Source: Amanita rubescens (lineage: Eukaryota; Basidiomycota; Agaricomycetes; Agaricales; Amanitaceae). From it: a DNA stretch of 64,000 nucleotides. A program made the translations under genes and the position numbers. Within the stretch, counting starts at the first letter, position 1, and the number at the start of each line of letters is the position of its first letter. Shown piece by piece: positions 31,869 to 45,222 of the stretch. The stretch lies in NCBI GenBank assembly GCA_015039365.1, contig WION01000225.1:1-64000 (forward strand), in the 5' to 3' direction. The notes below the pieces were generated by a model. It was not told the origin of the DNA. It searched no databases and was given only the letters and a program-made list of their open reading frames with translations.

Positions 31869-33032
31869 ATGGCATCAAGCTTAATATCACTCTCAAAGGC
31901 TGAAAAATCATTTATTCAAGCTGGTATACTCTCTAATCCGCCACTTCGAGCGGATGGGCGTTCTTTAAAAGTCTACAGGAACGTAGAGCTCGAAACGGGA
32001 GTTGCGCCGCTCGCAAACGGCAGCGCAAGAATTAGGGTTGGAAGGGAAGGAGAAAACACAGGAGGCGGAACAGAAGTCATTGCCGCATCAAAACTAGAAG
32101 TAGAAAATTTGGATGAGGACGGCGTTGAGGGCGGCAGAATGATCTGCACGGTATCCTGGTTAGTTCCTTCGCAAGGTTCCTCTCAGGCAAACTTGTAGAT
32201 GAAACTAGTTCTCCCGCTGCCTACCCCCAGCTCTCATCAAATGCTCTTGATGACTTGCAGCAAGATATGTCCATTACGCTCCACCAAATACTCGCTAACC
32301 GAACATTACACCCCAAGAACCTTCGTATACTACGCGGGAAAAAGTCATGGCTGTTGCATCTTGACATAGCGGTTCTCTCGGATGCAGGAAACATATATGA
32401 CGTCATGTTTATGGCGGCGAGGGCTGCGCTGTGGGACACCAAGGTGCCAAGAACAAGAGGTGTAGAATATAAAGCGCCAAAAGGAGGAAAGGGCACTGTA
32501 GGATCTGACGCAATGGAAGTTGATGAGACCGTCAGCGGATTCGACACGCGCCAGCTTGCTAAAGCTACAGATTTTGAATTGCATGATTATTGGGATGAAG
32601 GGGAGGTGCTTGATGGGAGAGAACGGTGGCCTGTGTGCGTCACGCTGAACTTGGTATGTATTTTGGTTTTACATACTTCCTGTGCGTTGAGAAGGAGTAG
32701 GTTCCTCCTGCCCACTTTTTGGACGCAACATTACCAGAGGAAGCCGCTACGCCGCTTCAATCACTTCTTATATTTTCATTTCCTTCATCATCGGCGTCAA
32801 TACTCCAAGGAATACGAATGCTTGGACCAGGAGAGCTAGATCTCCAAACTACACAAGTGCTTATGCAGGTATTCCCAAGTTATTATTTATATACCGGTTC
32901 TCGATGATGATACTTCATCAGGAAGGTGAAAAATACGCTCGGGAGCTGTTTGCTTCTGTTGATGCCAAACTCAAGGAGGAAGACCTGAGGAGGAATCAAA
33001 AGGCGTATGCCAAATTTACAAAAGCACGGTGA
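31869..33032 (+). CDS. RRP42: Exosome subunit RRP42, RNase PH-like
   Basis: Begins MASSLISLSKAEKSFIQAGI and continues with PPLRADGRSLKVYRNVELET, GSARIRVGREGE, TEVIAASKLEVE and ALDDLQQDMSITLHQILANR. After these come LRILRGKKSWLLHLDIAVLS, the charged insert GVEYKAPKGGKG, WPVCVTLNLVPPAHFLDATL and a Lys-rich C-terminus. This is the RNase PH fold of the eukaryotic exosome ring, closest to RRP42. Such ring subunits are catalytically inactive and form the channel that feeds RNA to Rrp44/Rrp6 in nucleus and cytoplasm. An intron GTTAGT..CTAG (about 32159-32209) restores VSCSPAAYPQL. RRP45 is an alternative, but the opening LSKAEKSFIQAG favours RRP42. Confidence 0.88.
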
Positions 33033-33581
33033 AAAACATGTAACCTTAGTCATTGGAATGAAGCACCGGCTGTCATCTGTCTATAAGTATTATAGTCAAG
33101 TTTCACCGTGGATGTATCAAGGCTGTGTCCTTTTTAAGTTTCATTGCCTCAGTAGTGTATTTGGCTGTTCAGGCGGTGATCGGTTGATCGGTCCGCACAC
33201 ATTACCAACTGTTACCGACCAGTACATACCGCTACGTCGCGCTCAGCGATGAGCGCATAAAATGCAGCTCTGGTCTTGGATTGCCGAGTGAGAATGAGAA
33301 TTATCTAGCATGGGAGCAAGTGCCTACATGTGCCTATGCACAGCATATTTTTGATGACCCTGTTTCAGTCACATCAGATAGGTTGCTAAGGTCATCTCAG
33401 CGTCATTACGCTATTATATGAATTAAGTCTTCGTGGGCGTGGCATCTGATTGTTATTCTTACCCGTCAAAAGGCCGAACGTCTCTCTGCTCTCCCCCCGT
33501 CACCGGTGACCACCTACAGTCTGGTACTGTAAGAGCGCTCTTTCGTTCATCTTACGACGCTCCTCTTCGTTCTCTATCGAT
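33033..33581. other. No gene seen; promoter region
   Basis: About 550 bases before the next plus-strand gene, with pyrimidine-rich stretches near 33450-33560 typical of fungal 5' flanks. Confidence 0.4.
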
Positions 33582-34787
33582 ATGGTTAGAAAACATCACC
33601 TCGAATTGGACAACTTGGATTCTCCCCTCGTTTCCCCCAGTCCCTTGACATCCGTGGGCGGTATACCTGGCAGCGCCATTGCAGAGAAAATTTTCAATGA
33701 CCCTGATTCGTGGGATAACCCTCTGGAGCACCAGCTCGATGCCAGCGACCTGGAGATGGCCTGGTTGGCAGAGGAGGTCGAGAAGCTGAAAAGACTCTCG
33801 ATGGACGCAAACGAGCGGGAGATTGTTCTGTCTATGGAGCAGAATGACCTAATACTCCGTGCGTTTCCTGATCACTACAAGGTTGCGCCGTTGCACGATG
33901 GCGTGGAGACTTTTGAAGGCTATAGCCTGGTTTATGAGGGGATCCAGCAGGATGTAACAGGACCTCTTCATATCTCGCCACAGACGGGAACAGGAAAGAA
34001 GGGCGACATGCCAGATGGTTTTACGAAGATTTGGCAGGCGAAGGGTTTACGACCGCCACCATCCCCTCTCAGCTTCTCTCCACCCTCATCATCAGACAGT
34101 TCCGTGGGATTCGAGATCCAATTGCATGGACCATCGCCCACGGAGGTGACGCCCCCTCCCAAGGTTGCTTCAGCCTCGACGACATGGAGTTTCCTGGAGT
34201 GGTACGGAATTCATCCGGAATCCCCCGGCAAACCACAAGTCAAATCTGCGGTCATCCAACAAAGAAAACCGCGGCCGCGGGGCATCCTGCAAGGCTCAAC
34301 AACGCCATCGATTCCAGCCATTTCCCGGCCGCCCACATCCCCGCCCAAAGTTCCCCTTCCCCCAATTCCGACACAGTCGGCGAGAATACCGGCCGCTGAC
34401 CGTCCCTCGTCAGCCGTTCGTCGATTACCTGCCGTACCACCCTCATCTGAAGCACCTAAGACGGGCGTGCCATTCCCAAGCATCTCAACATCCCTTCGCC
34501 CGTCTCTAGCGCCATCCATCAATGTACGACGCCCATCTGAGCCTACGCAGGCCACGCAGTCAGCTAGGCCGCCCATGCAGCGTCGACCATCAGAACCATG
34601 GTCAACATTACCATCCGATACAACCTCCTTTTCATTGCGAGCACTTGCCATCCGTTCACCACCACCGGCAGGACCTCGTCCAAAGGGCTTTGCTCAGCGC
34701 GAGCGGGAGTCTTCTCATTCGAGCAGAGCATCAAGCCGAAGTCCGCCCCGGACGTTGGCACCGCGTCCTCCAGCATTGAATCTTTGA
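33582..34787 (+). CDS. Unknown Pro/Ser-rich protein, 401 residues, single exon
   Basis: An open frame starts MVRKHHLELDNLDSPLVSPS. The first 130 residues look partly folded (DASDLEMAWLAEEVEKLKRL, SMEQNDLILRAFPDHYKVA). The rest is disordered with many PPLPPIP-type motifs (VPLPPIPTQSARIPAADRPS, SAVRRLPAVPPSS) that could bind SH3 domains. The end is ARSPPRTLAP-like followed by PPALNL. It has no signal peptide or helix. A single uninterrupted exon this long is unusual among its neighbours. The family is unknown. Confidence 0.6.
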   Translation: MVRKHHLELDNLDSPLVSPSPLTSVGGIPGSAIAEKIFNDPDSWDNPLEHQLDASDLEMAWLAEEVEKLKRLSMDANEREIVLSMEQNDLILRAFPDHYKVAPLHDGVETFEGYSLVYEGIQQDVTGPLHISPQTGTGKKGDMPDGFTKIWQAKGLRPPPSPLSFSPPSSSDSSVGFEIQLHGPSPTEVTPPPKVASASTTWSFLEWYGIHPESPGKPQVKSAVIQQRKPRPRGILQGSTTPSIPAISRPPTSPPKVPLPPIPTQSARIPAADRPSSAVRRLPAVPPSSEAPKTGVPFPSISTSLRPSLAPSINVRRPSEPTQATQSARPPMQRRPSEPWSTLPSDTTSFSLRALAIRSPPPAGPRPKGFAQRERESSHSSRASSRSPPRTLAPRPPALNL

Positions 34788-35446
34788 TTTGACGAATCCC
34801 TTCTTATTATGGTGTTGTTGTAGGATGACTGTTCTTCATATGTCACTTCTTCGTCGTTCGTTCTTATCGATTATCTTATCAGTTTAACACAACTGCCGTC
34901 ATGTAATTCGAGCACTTTCTTTCATTGTAAACCACACACGCATGTTTTTTAACGGACTTTTGTGCGCAAGTATTAATACACAATTAGGTCGCACATAATT
35001 AATTATGGCTTTTTCTGATTCTGTAGATAAACCGTATTGGTTCAGCGCTTCTCAACCATCAATTAATGACGTAGATCGAGGTGCAAACGGGATGATTGGA
35101 AATATTCTGTCACCCAATCGTGGCGTCCACAGCGCGACAAGAGCTTTACGGCGACGCAGCACATTCGGTGTCACTCGTGAGTCGTTGCCACATACTTCTG
35201 CAGCACGAAACTTTGGATCTGGGTGCATCCAGGACTCCTCTGCCACCTGAAACGTTAATGTTCCATGCAAATGTCGCTGCTTTCATCGTCATCAACATTA
35301 TTTTGTAAAATATGTCAATATCAACAAGTCGGAAAACGACCAAGAACGCTGTCGTTGTGGACATATGAATGCCTTTCAACACTCGAATCCGATCCCAGAT
35401 CATCAAAATCGTCATTGGAATATAAACAGCATTCCAACATTATTCA
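34788..35446. other. No gene seen
   Basis: About 660 bases. Frames near 35005-35250 are open by chance on both strands and show no protein-like composition. Confidence 0.4.
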
Positions 35447-36632
35447 ATGATCGATCCCTTCTCCTCCCAACCCGGTGAGGTGGTGAAACACGATGTATTA
35501 CTAATATAATCGACATCACATTACTCTACTTATCTAAGACATCTCATAATCATTATCTATCACGGGCACAATCGCCCCCATTACTCACCAATCTACACTA
35601 TCAGAATACGAGCTGGGACCCTCTTGTTCGCTGGAGGGCGGGGCATCCCCCTTTACCCTTGGCGAGTACATTCTTGTCAGGATCCCCCAAGAGATTAAGG
35701 TAGATGGATATGTTGACAACGAAGCGACCGCCCGCGGAACGGATCTCCCACCTACTTCCAATGGAACAAGTCATCAGCACTTCGCATTCATCCGTCAAAC
35801 GTATCTCAAGCCGGATGATTCTTGGATACTTGAAGTCTACCCTGTATTTTCCTTCACCAGGAGCGGCGGAGCTGTTCAAAGTTACAGACAACTGACCGAC
35901 GCTGGTAAAGCAGCACTTCTCCCACTCCCAAATTTGTCATTGCGACACCCTACGCCCGCTCCTTTTGGAACACCGCTTAATTTCGGAACCTGGTCAACCT
36001 TTAGAGATTCATTCCTTCTTGTCATGCCTATTCGGTTCGAAATGCAGAGGCAGAGACCAGCGAGTCTTTCATTTGATCACTGGCAGTTTTTTGATTGCTG
36101 TTGAATCTAGTTTAAACGAATGATCCCTCCTCTTGTCATGTCTGCCCTGGACTTGGCCCGCATTGATCGATACCGAGGATACATACTCTCTAACATACAG
36201 ACCCACATTCATGGCAACCAATCTCATCCTCCTCCCAATGGTGGGAGCGGAGATGATCAAAGAAGTTCTCATGATCAGCATGGACGAACTGGAGATGGAG
36301 GTGGACCGGCGGCTTCCAGAACAACATCGGCAACCAGTCCCCCGACCATTATCGGTGATGGGGGGGGAGAGAATGTAGACGGGGCGGAGCCAAAGAAATA
36401 TTCCGTCAACTCGTTCCACGGTCTCCTGGTTCTCGAAGGCGTCGATGAGGATGCAGAGGACGCCGATGCGACCATGCGAGATGAACTCATCTTGATGGCG
36501 CGCTGCAGTCCAATATGGGAGGAAGAGCTCAGAAGATACTTAGAAAGAGAGGACAGGGAGAGAAAACAAATGCAGAAGGAGCGTGCGGAGAGATTGGCCC
36601 GCTGGCGTGAAGGCATACCTGAAGGCTATTAA
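35447..36632 (+). CDS. Unknown protein with charged C-terminal helix
   Basis: The first exon MIDPFSSQP (35447) splices through GTGAGG..CAG to EYELGPSCSLEGGASPFTLG. The frame runs on through FIRQTYLKPDDSWILEVYPV and TWSTFRDSFLL. Near 36020-36110 the frame meets two stops. A phase-0 intron with a weak GTCATG donor and CTAG acceptor would join to FKRMIPPLVMSALDLARIDR, then YRGYILSNIQTHIHG and a Gly/Ser-rich linker. The final part, IWEEELRRYLEREDRERKQM followed by QKERAERLARWREGIPEGY, is a strongly charged helix. The family is not recognised. The weak donor leaves open two separate genes or a damaged one. Confidence 0.5.
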
Positions 36633-38045
36633 GATCGAGGCCTGGGTCTTCTATCTGTATACTGAAGTGACACCAACTAGTTGCCAAAGGTAGGAGGTTG
36701 ACGGCAACAAGGCTCTTACCGCTCCCAACTCTTTCGACCTAGAGGGCTGTGCCTATTACAGCCTTTGTTACGTTCTACGTTCTTAATTGTGGCTATAATA
36801 AAATGATTTGTAATGTTGTACATTTCTATGCGCCGTCTTCTTCCTTCTGATGCAGGTTAATATACAAACTAAGCGACCTTTGCTGTATTTTCTCTGTTCG
36901 TATCGACTATGTAACCTTGAGAGCCTTCGTACGTGAGCTTCGCTATGCACTCCCGGCGCCGGCGGCCACCACGACTCCTTTCCCGATAAGAAGCTGCATA
37001 GTTCGCGCCGACCTCGACTGTAAACACGTGCCACGGCATTCCTTCACTGGCATTTCAAAAGGAGATTCTTCTGACAAGCGTTCAAGAGGTCGCATATGCT
37101 TCTTGTCCGCTCTGCGTCACTCGATGGCATGACAATACGGAGCAGGGTCGCAAACTCAGCTTCCGCAATGTTTGCTGAGATATCATACTCTTCCAGAGAG
37201 GCACCACGAACGGATATCGATTGTAGCAGTCAACAGCAAATCATGCGTCTTTGACCTTTTTCTTTAACCCTTCGACGACATCCTCCTGGGTGTTAGCTAG
37301 TTTCGAGTTTCTTCGCAGCAGCATGTCATGCTTCATAAAGGGACCGCAATGTACTAACGTACCATGGTCACACGATTTTGACGTTGCACTAGTGACAGTG
37401 CATTCCAAGCATTGTGCGGTGTGGATGGACTACTGATAGAAATGGCTTTTTAATTAGATTTTTTTTGAAGGTGGAGAATTGAAGGAAAAAAACCACAGCA
37501 CCCAGGATTCCCGCGTGGTCCCCCACCGTGGTACTAACTAGGCGGCACTCTGGTTGACTGCGCAGATCAGACGGGATGCGGTGCTTTCAGAGTCCTATGG
37601 CCGTGGATATTCACAAGGATTCTAGACATCTTATAAACCCTTTGCTTGGTTGCATAACAGTGATATCGATGCTGTCATGTTCTCCAAGTGCTTGGCACAA
37701 TGTCACAACGGCGTTATATCTGTTTGACATGGTGATATTGATCAGGGACTAAGACGCCGTTTCGACGTCGCTGACGAAGACAGTTAGGTGCATTGGAGAC
37801 GAGTGTAGGAATAACTACAGAGGAACGAACTTGAAGCTGGGCTTAAGGCTACCAATATATAAAACTTCGGCTCACTGCCTCGACATCAACGCCATCTGAA
37901 CAATGAACATCAACGAATACCTGAATTCCATGCAGCATATAATGTCATAATGGTAAAACAGGTTCAAGAAAGACAATAACGGATATCAAAATGGTCCAAC
38001 CCTGCAACATCCACCAGCTATTTCTCTGACTGCCCCACGCACCAA
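36633..38045. other. Long stretch with one possible gene remnant
   Basis: A minus-strand stretch at about 37010-37210 reads SVRGASLEEYDISANIAEAE, then FATLLRIVMPSSDAERTRS. A second at about 37250-37340 reads LANTQEDVVEGLKKKVKDA. They look protein-like but have no matching splice sites or recognised family. Nothing was seen from 37440 to 38045. Confidence 0.3.
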
Positions 38046-41000
38046 TTATTCTGCCGCAAATCTATCCCGTGACTCTTCCATTGGCAGCTCACTAGTTCTC
38101 ATCAAGTCCGTAGAGCCTAGTCGACTACTCTTGAACCTCGTCCCCTTTGCTTTCGAGCCTGGCGCGCTACTGGGTCTTGGGATAGTGGGAACCACACTAT
38201 TACCAGTCGTAGAGGACAGAGCCATAGACAGAGTAGGGTCAGGGAGGCGAGCACGAGTAGTGATCCCGGATGTGCTTCCAGTAGTTCCCTGCACAGGGGT
38301 TGAGCCGTACGAATGTATCCTTCTTTTCCTGTCAAGTAAAATCGCCTCTAGAGATGACGCGGGAGTGGGAGCGTAGAGCGAGGTAGCGTGTGCACTGGTG
38401 CCAAACGTTACGGCCGACGGGGATATAGTCTTGACAGTTTCATTCGTGGAGGTTACGGTCGCATTCTCAGCATTGTTACAAGACATTGGCCCGTCTTGTC
38501 CAGTCAACTCTGCCCTAGATGGTGGTCTACTTCGCGTCTTGCCCGCTAAGTGCAACACCACCTTCTGCGGCGTAGGAAGAACGTCATCAACCTTGAAATT
38601 AACGTTGTCCTCTGATAAAGCAGCGTTCGATTTGACAGGAACTTGCGCGATCTCTTTTCCAAGATGATTACAGTTGATTCGAGCATCGCCGTCTCCGGGA
38701 ACAGGAGGCGCACTATGGGATCTCAGAGCAAAAATATCAAATCCTTTCAAAGGTTTAGGTATCTGTAGGCCGCCAAGCGACATTCGACCGGACGTGACTG
38801 GTAGACTACCATCAGGACCAAGAGATGTTTGTAGCTCGCTATTCGCAGAGCCGTAAGCATTCGGTACTTTCGATTGTTCCTCTGGCCTTGCAGGAACATG
38901 TAAATGTGGAAGCTCATAAGGGTCACCGCGGGCGCCTTGCACGTCGAATTCGTCGTAAATCTCTTCCCCAATAAGCTCTACCAACAGTTCATGTCAGGCT
39001 ATGCTTTGCAAAGCGAGAATTCACTTGCCTTCCAGAACGTCTTCGAGCGTAATAATTCCCAATGGCATCACTGCAGGGTCGAAATTCTTGAGAAACTGCA
39101 TAGGACAATCAGCAACTCGAAGAAAGATGTGCGAATTCACAAGTACCTGCGCAGCCCCTGCCTTGCTGAGCACCGCGTCCGCAGGCATGTTCTGCTCAAG
39201 CTGAGGCAAAGAGATCATTCCGATCCCCGTCATAGTTTTCAGAGGTAGATTCAATCCTGCGCGTTTTCGGTCGGTATTACATTCAACCCCCGCATTTGAA
39301 CTGCCTTCGATCTGTGCAGTGAGCATTACTCCTTTGTCCGTTCGCTCGGAGGTTACATCTTTCATGATATCATCAGCAGGGGTCAAACTGCCGGCTTCCA
39401 AAGCGCTGGCTTTGTCAAAAATGCCTTCCCTGTCCCTGAGCGTGGTTTCCCCGTCTTCTGATGACGCGTCTTCGTTCGATTTACCTTTGCTTCCTCGCTT
39501 TTTGCGGAATCTATATTTTGTTCGCAATCGGACGCCGTCAGCGCCATTTCCAGTCGAGTCTTCCTCGGAAGAATCCGAACGTGAGTCATCCGAGTCTCCA
39601 ATGCCCACTTTGCCAAGAAGGCGTTGAGTCAAACCGCGCTTGACCACCTCCTTTACGCTTGCGGCCTATGGCACCATGTAAGAAGACTAATTACGTGGGA
39701 TCTTAAAATCTACCTTCTCCATACTAAAGCGACTGACAATTGCCATGTGACTTCGGCCCTCTTGGAACCTGTCTAGGATGTGGAGAAGAGATTCATTGTT
39801 CGGTACGAAAGGAACTATATTTAACGGGATTTTGCGTAATGGTGTGGCGTCTGTGAACTTGTTTAGTTCTCATAATGGGCCAGAACATTCTGCGTTCTCA
39901 CCCTTGGGATCCAACATAACACAATTCTTGACAAGAAGGATTCCCAGTATTCTTTTGACCCTTTGCGTTCGTTCGCCGCCTTCTGTAGAACTAGAATACC
40001 CAGGTATATCTATTTCCTCGTATACCGGCACTCGACTATGACCCGTTTCGCAAATCTTTTTCATAAGGTCATAATCAAGTCGCGAATCGATGGATAACAT
40101 GAAAACGTCTTCTATGGGTGTCATAGCCTCGAAGCAGTGTTATGGTTCATAATAATGACAAAAAACAGTGCTCACCTGCTTCACAACCTTTTCTTGCAGG
40201 TCAAGTGTAGCTCCGATGATGGCAACGGTGTCCATCTTCAAATCTCCTCCGTGAGCAGCGTGCGCAGAATGCATCGCGATTAGTTCTTTCAGTTCTGTGG
40301 TGGATGGTCCAATTATCTAATATAGCATAAACACCGTCTACTGACCTGCGCGGCGATAGATGATGCCATGGTGTGAACCAAGAACAAACTCCAATAGTTT
40401 AGCCACTGGCCAAGCGATTATGCCCTTCGTAGCACTGGATCAAAACCAACTCGGATAAATAATCGTGTTCATACCAGAGCATATATTAAACACTGTGTGA
40501 ACCCTGCCATCTTTGCCCCGAGATAGAGTCCATGGCGAGTGAACAAGGACTGTGGTATGATTTCCGAGAAGCTATGTGGGCATTATAAGTAACACATCCC
40601 TCGGCAACAGTTTATATAGATCGCAAAAGAGCGTTAGGACCCGGGTAACGTAATAGCCCCGCCACGCGTCTGGTCTGACGCATGACGTCAGTACTCCACA
40701 GCCAGAGAAAGGGGCGCCATCACTATTATTCGAGTTGTAAACGCTCTGGCCTTCAAACTTGACGTGCCACAAGAATTTCAGGGCTCTCGCCGAAGAATCC
40801 CGAAGAAGCACGACCCAGTAATAGAACGTGTACTTGCTCCGAAGCATCAAATCTTGGTAATACACTCACATGACAATGAGAACCGTACTGACTACCACGC
40901 TCTGGACTCCTCCCCCGAGGACGGGGGAGGAGATGACTGGCAATGTTTCATTGACAATCATATTGGCGAGAAGCAGAGTAACAAGCAGGAGGTGCCCGTT

Positions 41001-41513
41001 CTTCCTGATAGGCTTGATCTTGTTCGCATACTTTCGCTGGTCGCTATAGGTAATTGCATCAGAGGTGCGATTTGTAGCGCACATACGAAATACCCACGGC
41101 GTTCCACTGATACTAAGTACATTGAGCTGCGTTTCATCCAAGCTCATATAACCCAATGTCAAACCGGCAAACAAACCCGACAACAAGACAAGAACAGGAA
41201 TGAGGATTGGGAAGATAATGTTGCGTACGCCGGCGGGACCACTACCACGTCTGACAAGGACATTGCCGGTTGGTTGGCTGAGAGCCCGAGGGTTGGAAGG
41301 AAGAAGGCACGGCACATAGTAGGAAACGACGTTGACTAGGGTGTTCAACAGGCGAGATGGATGAGCGTTTCTGGGCGATGTAGGGACAGGTATCATTCGA
41401 TATGGGGAAAGACAAATTCGCCCCGTCGTCACCGTATTTATTCGAACCCGCCGCGGGCAAATAACAAATATGGCCAAATACTGCGACAGGGGCTGATGAG
41501 ACCATGTTCGCAT
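38046..41513 (-). CDS. CNNM/Mam3-type membrane protein with DUF21 and CBS domains
   Basis: Starts MRTWSHQPLSQYLAIFVICP. The DUF21 transmembrane domain follows (IIFPILIPVLVLLSGLFAGL, TLGYMSLDETQLNVLSISG, KIKPIRKNGHLLLVTLLLAN, MIVNETLPVISSPVLGGG, then SEIIPQSLFTRHGLYLGAKM). The CBS pair comes next (MTPIEDVFMLSIDSRLDYDL, GHSRVPVYEE, RILGILLVKNCVMLDP, SHMAIVSRFSMEK and GIITLEDVLEGKLVELIGEE). A long Ser/Thr-rich tail ends MEESRDRFAAE. This is the fungal CNNM/Mam3 layout, linked to divalent-metal and Mg homeostasis at the vacuole or plasma membrane. Introns are phase-consistent (for example GTGAGA..ACAG between DPKG and DATPLRKIPLN). The exact N-terminus upstream of DUF21 is uncertain. Confidence 0.85.
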
Positions 41514-42860
41514 ATAAACAGGTCAACGACCCGCCGCACTCGAGCCCTACAGTGCCTTTTTTTGGATACCGGGTCCATCACCCCCAAATGACGGGCATAT
41601 GCGCCGCCAGACCAGCGCTGGGTATCACTGGATCCGCCATCGCTATTCGAGGAAGAGCTTGCCAACCCAGCCCGTGAACGGAACCTGAGAGGTTTATCCT
41701 TACACGCATCGCTCGTATCCTTAGCTCAACCTCTTACTTACAGCGCATCGACAGGAATCGCAACCACCGATGATATGCGGACGATGAGTAAGAATATGGC
41801 CATATATCTCATCTATAGTGCTGTTTTCAGTATTCCAGTCAACTTCCTGAAGATGCCCCTATCAACACGGCAAGAAGTCATTGAGCTTAGATAGAGGATA
41901 TGGCACATATGCCTTGGTGGATTCCATTTCTCACCGTGCAACGTGTTGGCATGTCGAGCGGTCCTAACAGTCGATTTTAAACACCCAGCTTCAATTACCA
42001 CTATAAGTAAGCTCTCTATCAGGACCCACGTCTTACTCCTCCTCTACGTATGTCTCGACAGGGTGGAATTGCCTGATCCCACCGAACAACCCAATGATCC
42101 GTCAGTACATGATTCCTTCACGGTTTTCTTTCGTGCATTATAGAAATTCTTTATAACGTGTCATCTCTCTGGATAACATCCTCTACGAAAAAAGAATGCG
42201 ACCTTCTCCTGTCGCATATTGTGGACCCCCTTTTTTGGCTGAGAGGCACCATCTTCCGTGAAAAATCTTTTTATATTTAAATGTGTGGGATTTCCAGATC
42301 TTTTCCATCGTGCGGCGTGCCCGTCATGAAATCCAGTAACTACTCAAGACCTTGATATCATTGGCATTACCAAGAAGCCCACAATCTGTCCACTAATGCC
42401 TATCATTCACAGTTTTTTCAATAACCCGGCCGGCGGCATTCTCATCATATACAACGATTGGTGTTCCCTTTGCTATGAGGAGATTAATGGGGGCACTTGT
42501 ATTGCTTCATGCGAATAACAATATCATGTCTAATATGTTTTGATTGATTCACTCAATCCAAGTGCACCAGCAATGTTCATAACCAAAGTTTGTGGTAGTA
42601 AGGAGAGGATATCAAAATGTGAAGAACGCATCTGAAGTGGTGGATAATTTCTGAGTACATTACCGCCTTGTAGTTTCAAGTCATTGCGCGCCGAAGGAAA
42701 CATAAGGAAAACGAAGAACCGAAATAAAATACAGAAGGCGAGTATTGAACGTACCGCCACTTAAGATAGGTACTATTCGCTGTGTACATATTGAACACGG
42801 CGTCGCAAGTGCCCAAAGTCCATGTGCAACTCGCAACGCCGCTTTCATTGCGTGGCTTGT
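41514..42860. other. No clear gene
   Basis: About 1.35 kb between the 5' end of the CNNM gene and the 3' end of the aldehyde dehydrogenase gene. Short open stretches on plus (for example LFEEELANPARER near 41645 and LPDPTEQPNDPSVHDSF near 42070) look weakly protein-like. They are interrupted by stops without clear introns and may be relics. Confidence 0.3.
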
Positions 42861-44626
<1,766 letters not shown>

Positions 44627-45222
44627 GATGCGATCTGATGGATGTTCGTTGGAGTAGAGTGGAGTCTGGTATGAAGTCGATAGTAGTCAGAAATCGACAG
44701 ATACTTGTTATCGATTGAGCGAGGCTGTGGAGGGCAGCTGCCGTCTGCCCCATCACTTGCTATCACTGCTATTGCCAATCACTTGTCAGCAGCTGAGTGA
44801 GCACATGTTCAGGCGCGCCGTCGCGCCGTCGCTGCCGTTCGGCATTTAGACGTGTGGGCGCCGCTACTAATTGGACATGTTATTTCTAAAAGTGTGGTCG
44901 CTGAAATCAAAATTCAAAATAGGCATTTGGCTTAATAACAAAAAATCTGTCAATTGACTAAGAGGTTTTTCTTGGAAACTAACCCTTTTTCTGATAGTTG
45001 GCTACTTAGCGCTCGAGTCTGTGGAATAATAAGAATAATAGTAACCAAAAGACTGGACCAGCTTAACATGACGTAAACTCAGAGTCAAGGTTCGGCGCGT
45101 GGCGCAACAAGGTTACTATGGTGTACATTTAGCATATAACATAGCTGTACTGACAAGGTGTACAGCATCGTCGGAGACTAGGAAATTGAATAAACTATCC
45201 ACGGGAGGAGCAAAAGATGAGA
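44627..45222. other. No gene seen
   Basis: About 600 bases holding the aldehyde dehydrogenase promoter and the F-box gene 3' flank. A short GCGCGCCGTCGCGCCGTCG repeat lies near 44812. Confidence 0.4.

Noticed and set aside
34211..34651. 146-codon minus-strand open frame
   Set aside because: Antisense of the Pro-rich protein gene, with no splice or start context of its own.
40907..40932. Perfect 10-bp stem with 6-base loop (CTCCTCCCCC..GGGGGAGGAG)
   Set aside because: It lies inside the DUF21 coding region and encodes the conserved SSPVLGGG segment, so codon choice for Gly and Pro explains it.
41438..41665. Ser-rich open frame MASSSSNSDGG on minus as 5' exon of the CNNM gene
   Set aside because: It is in a different frame from the DUF21 exon and no splice pair joining them in phase was found.
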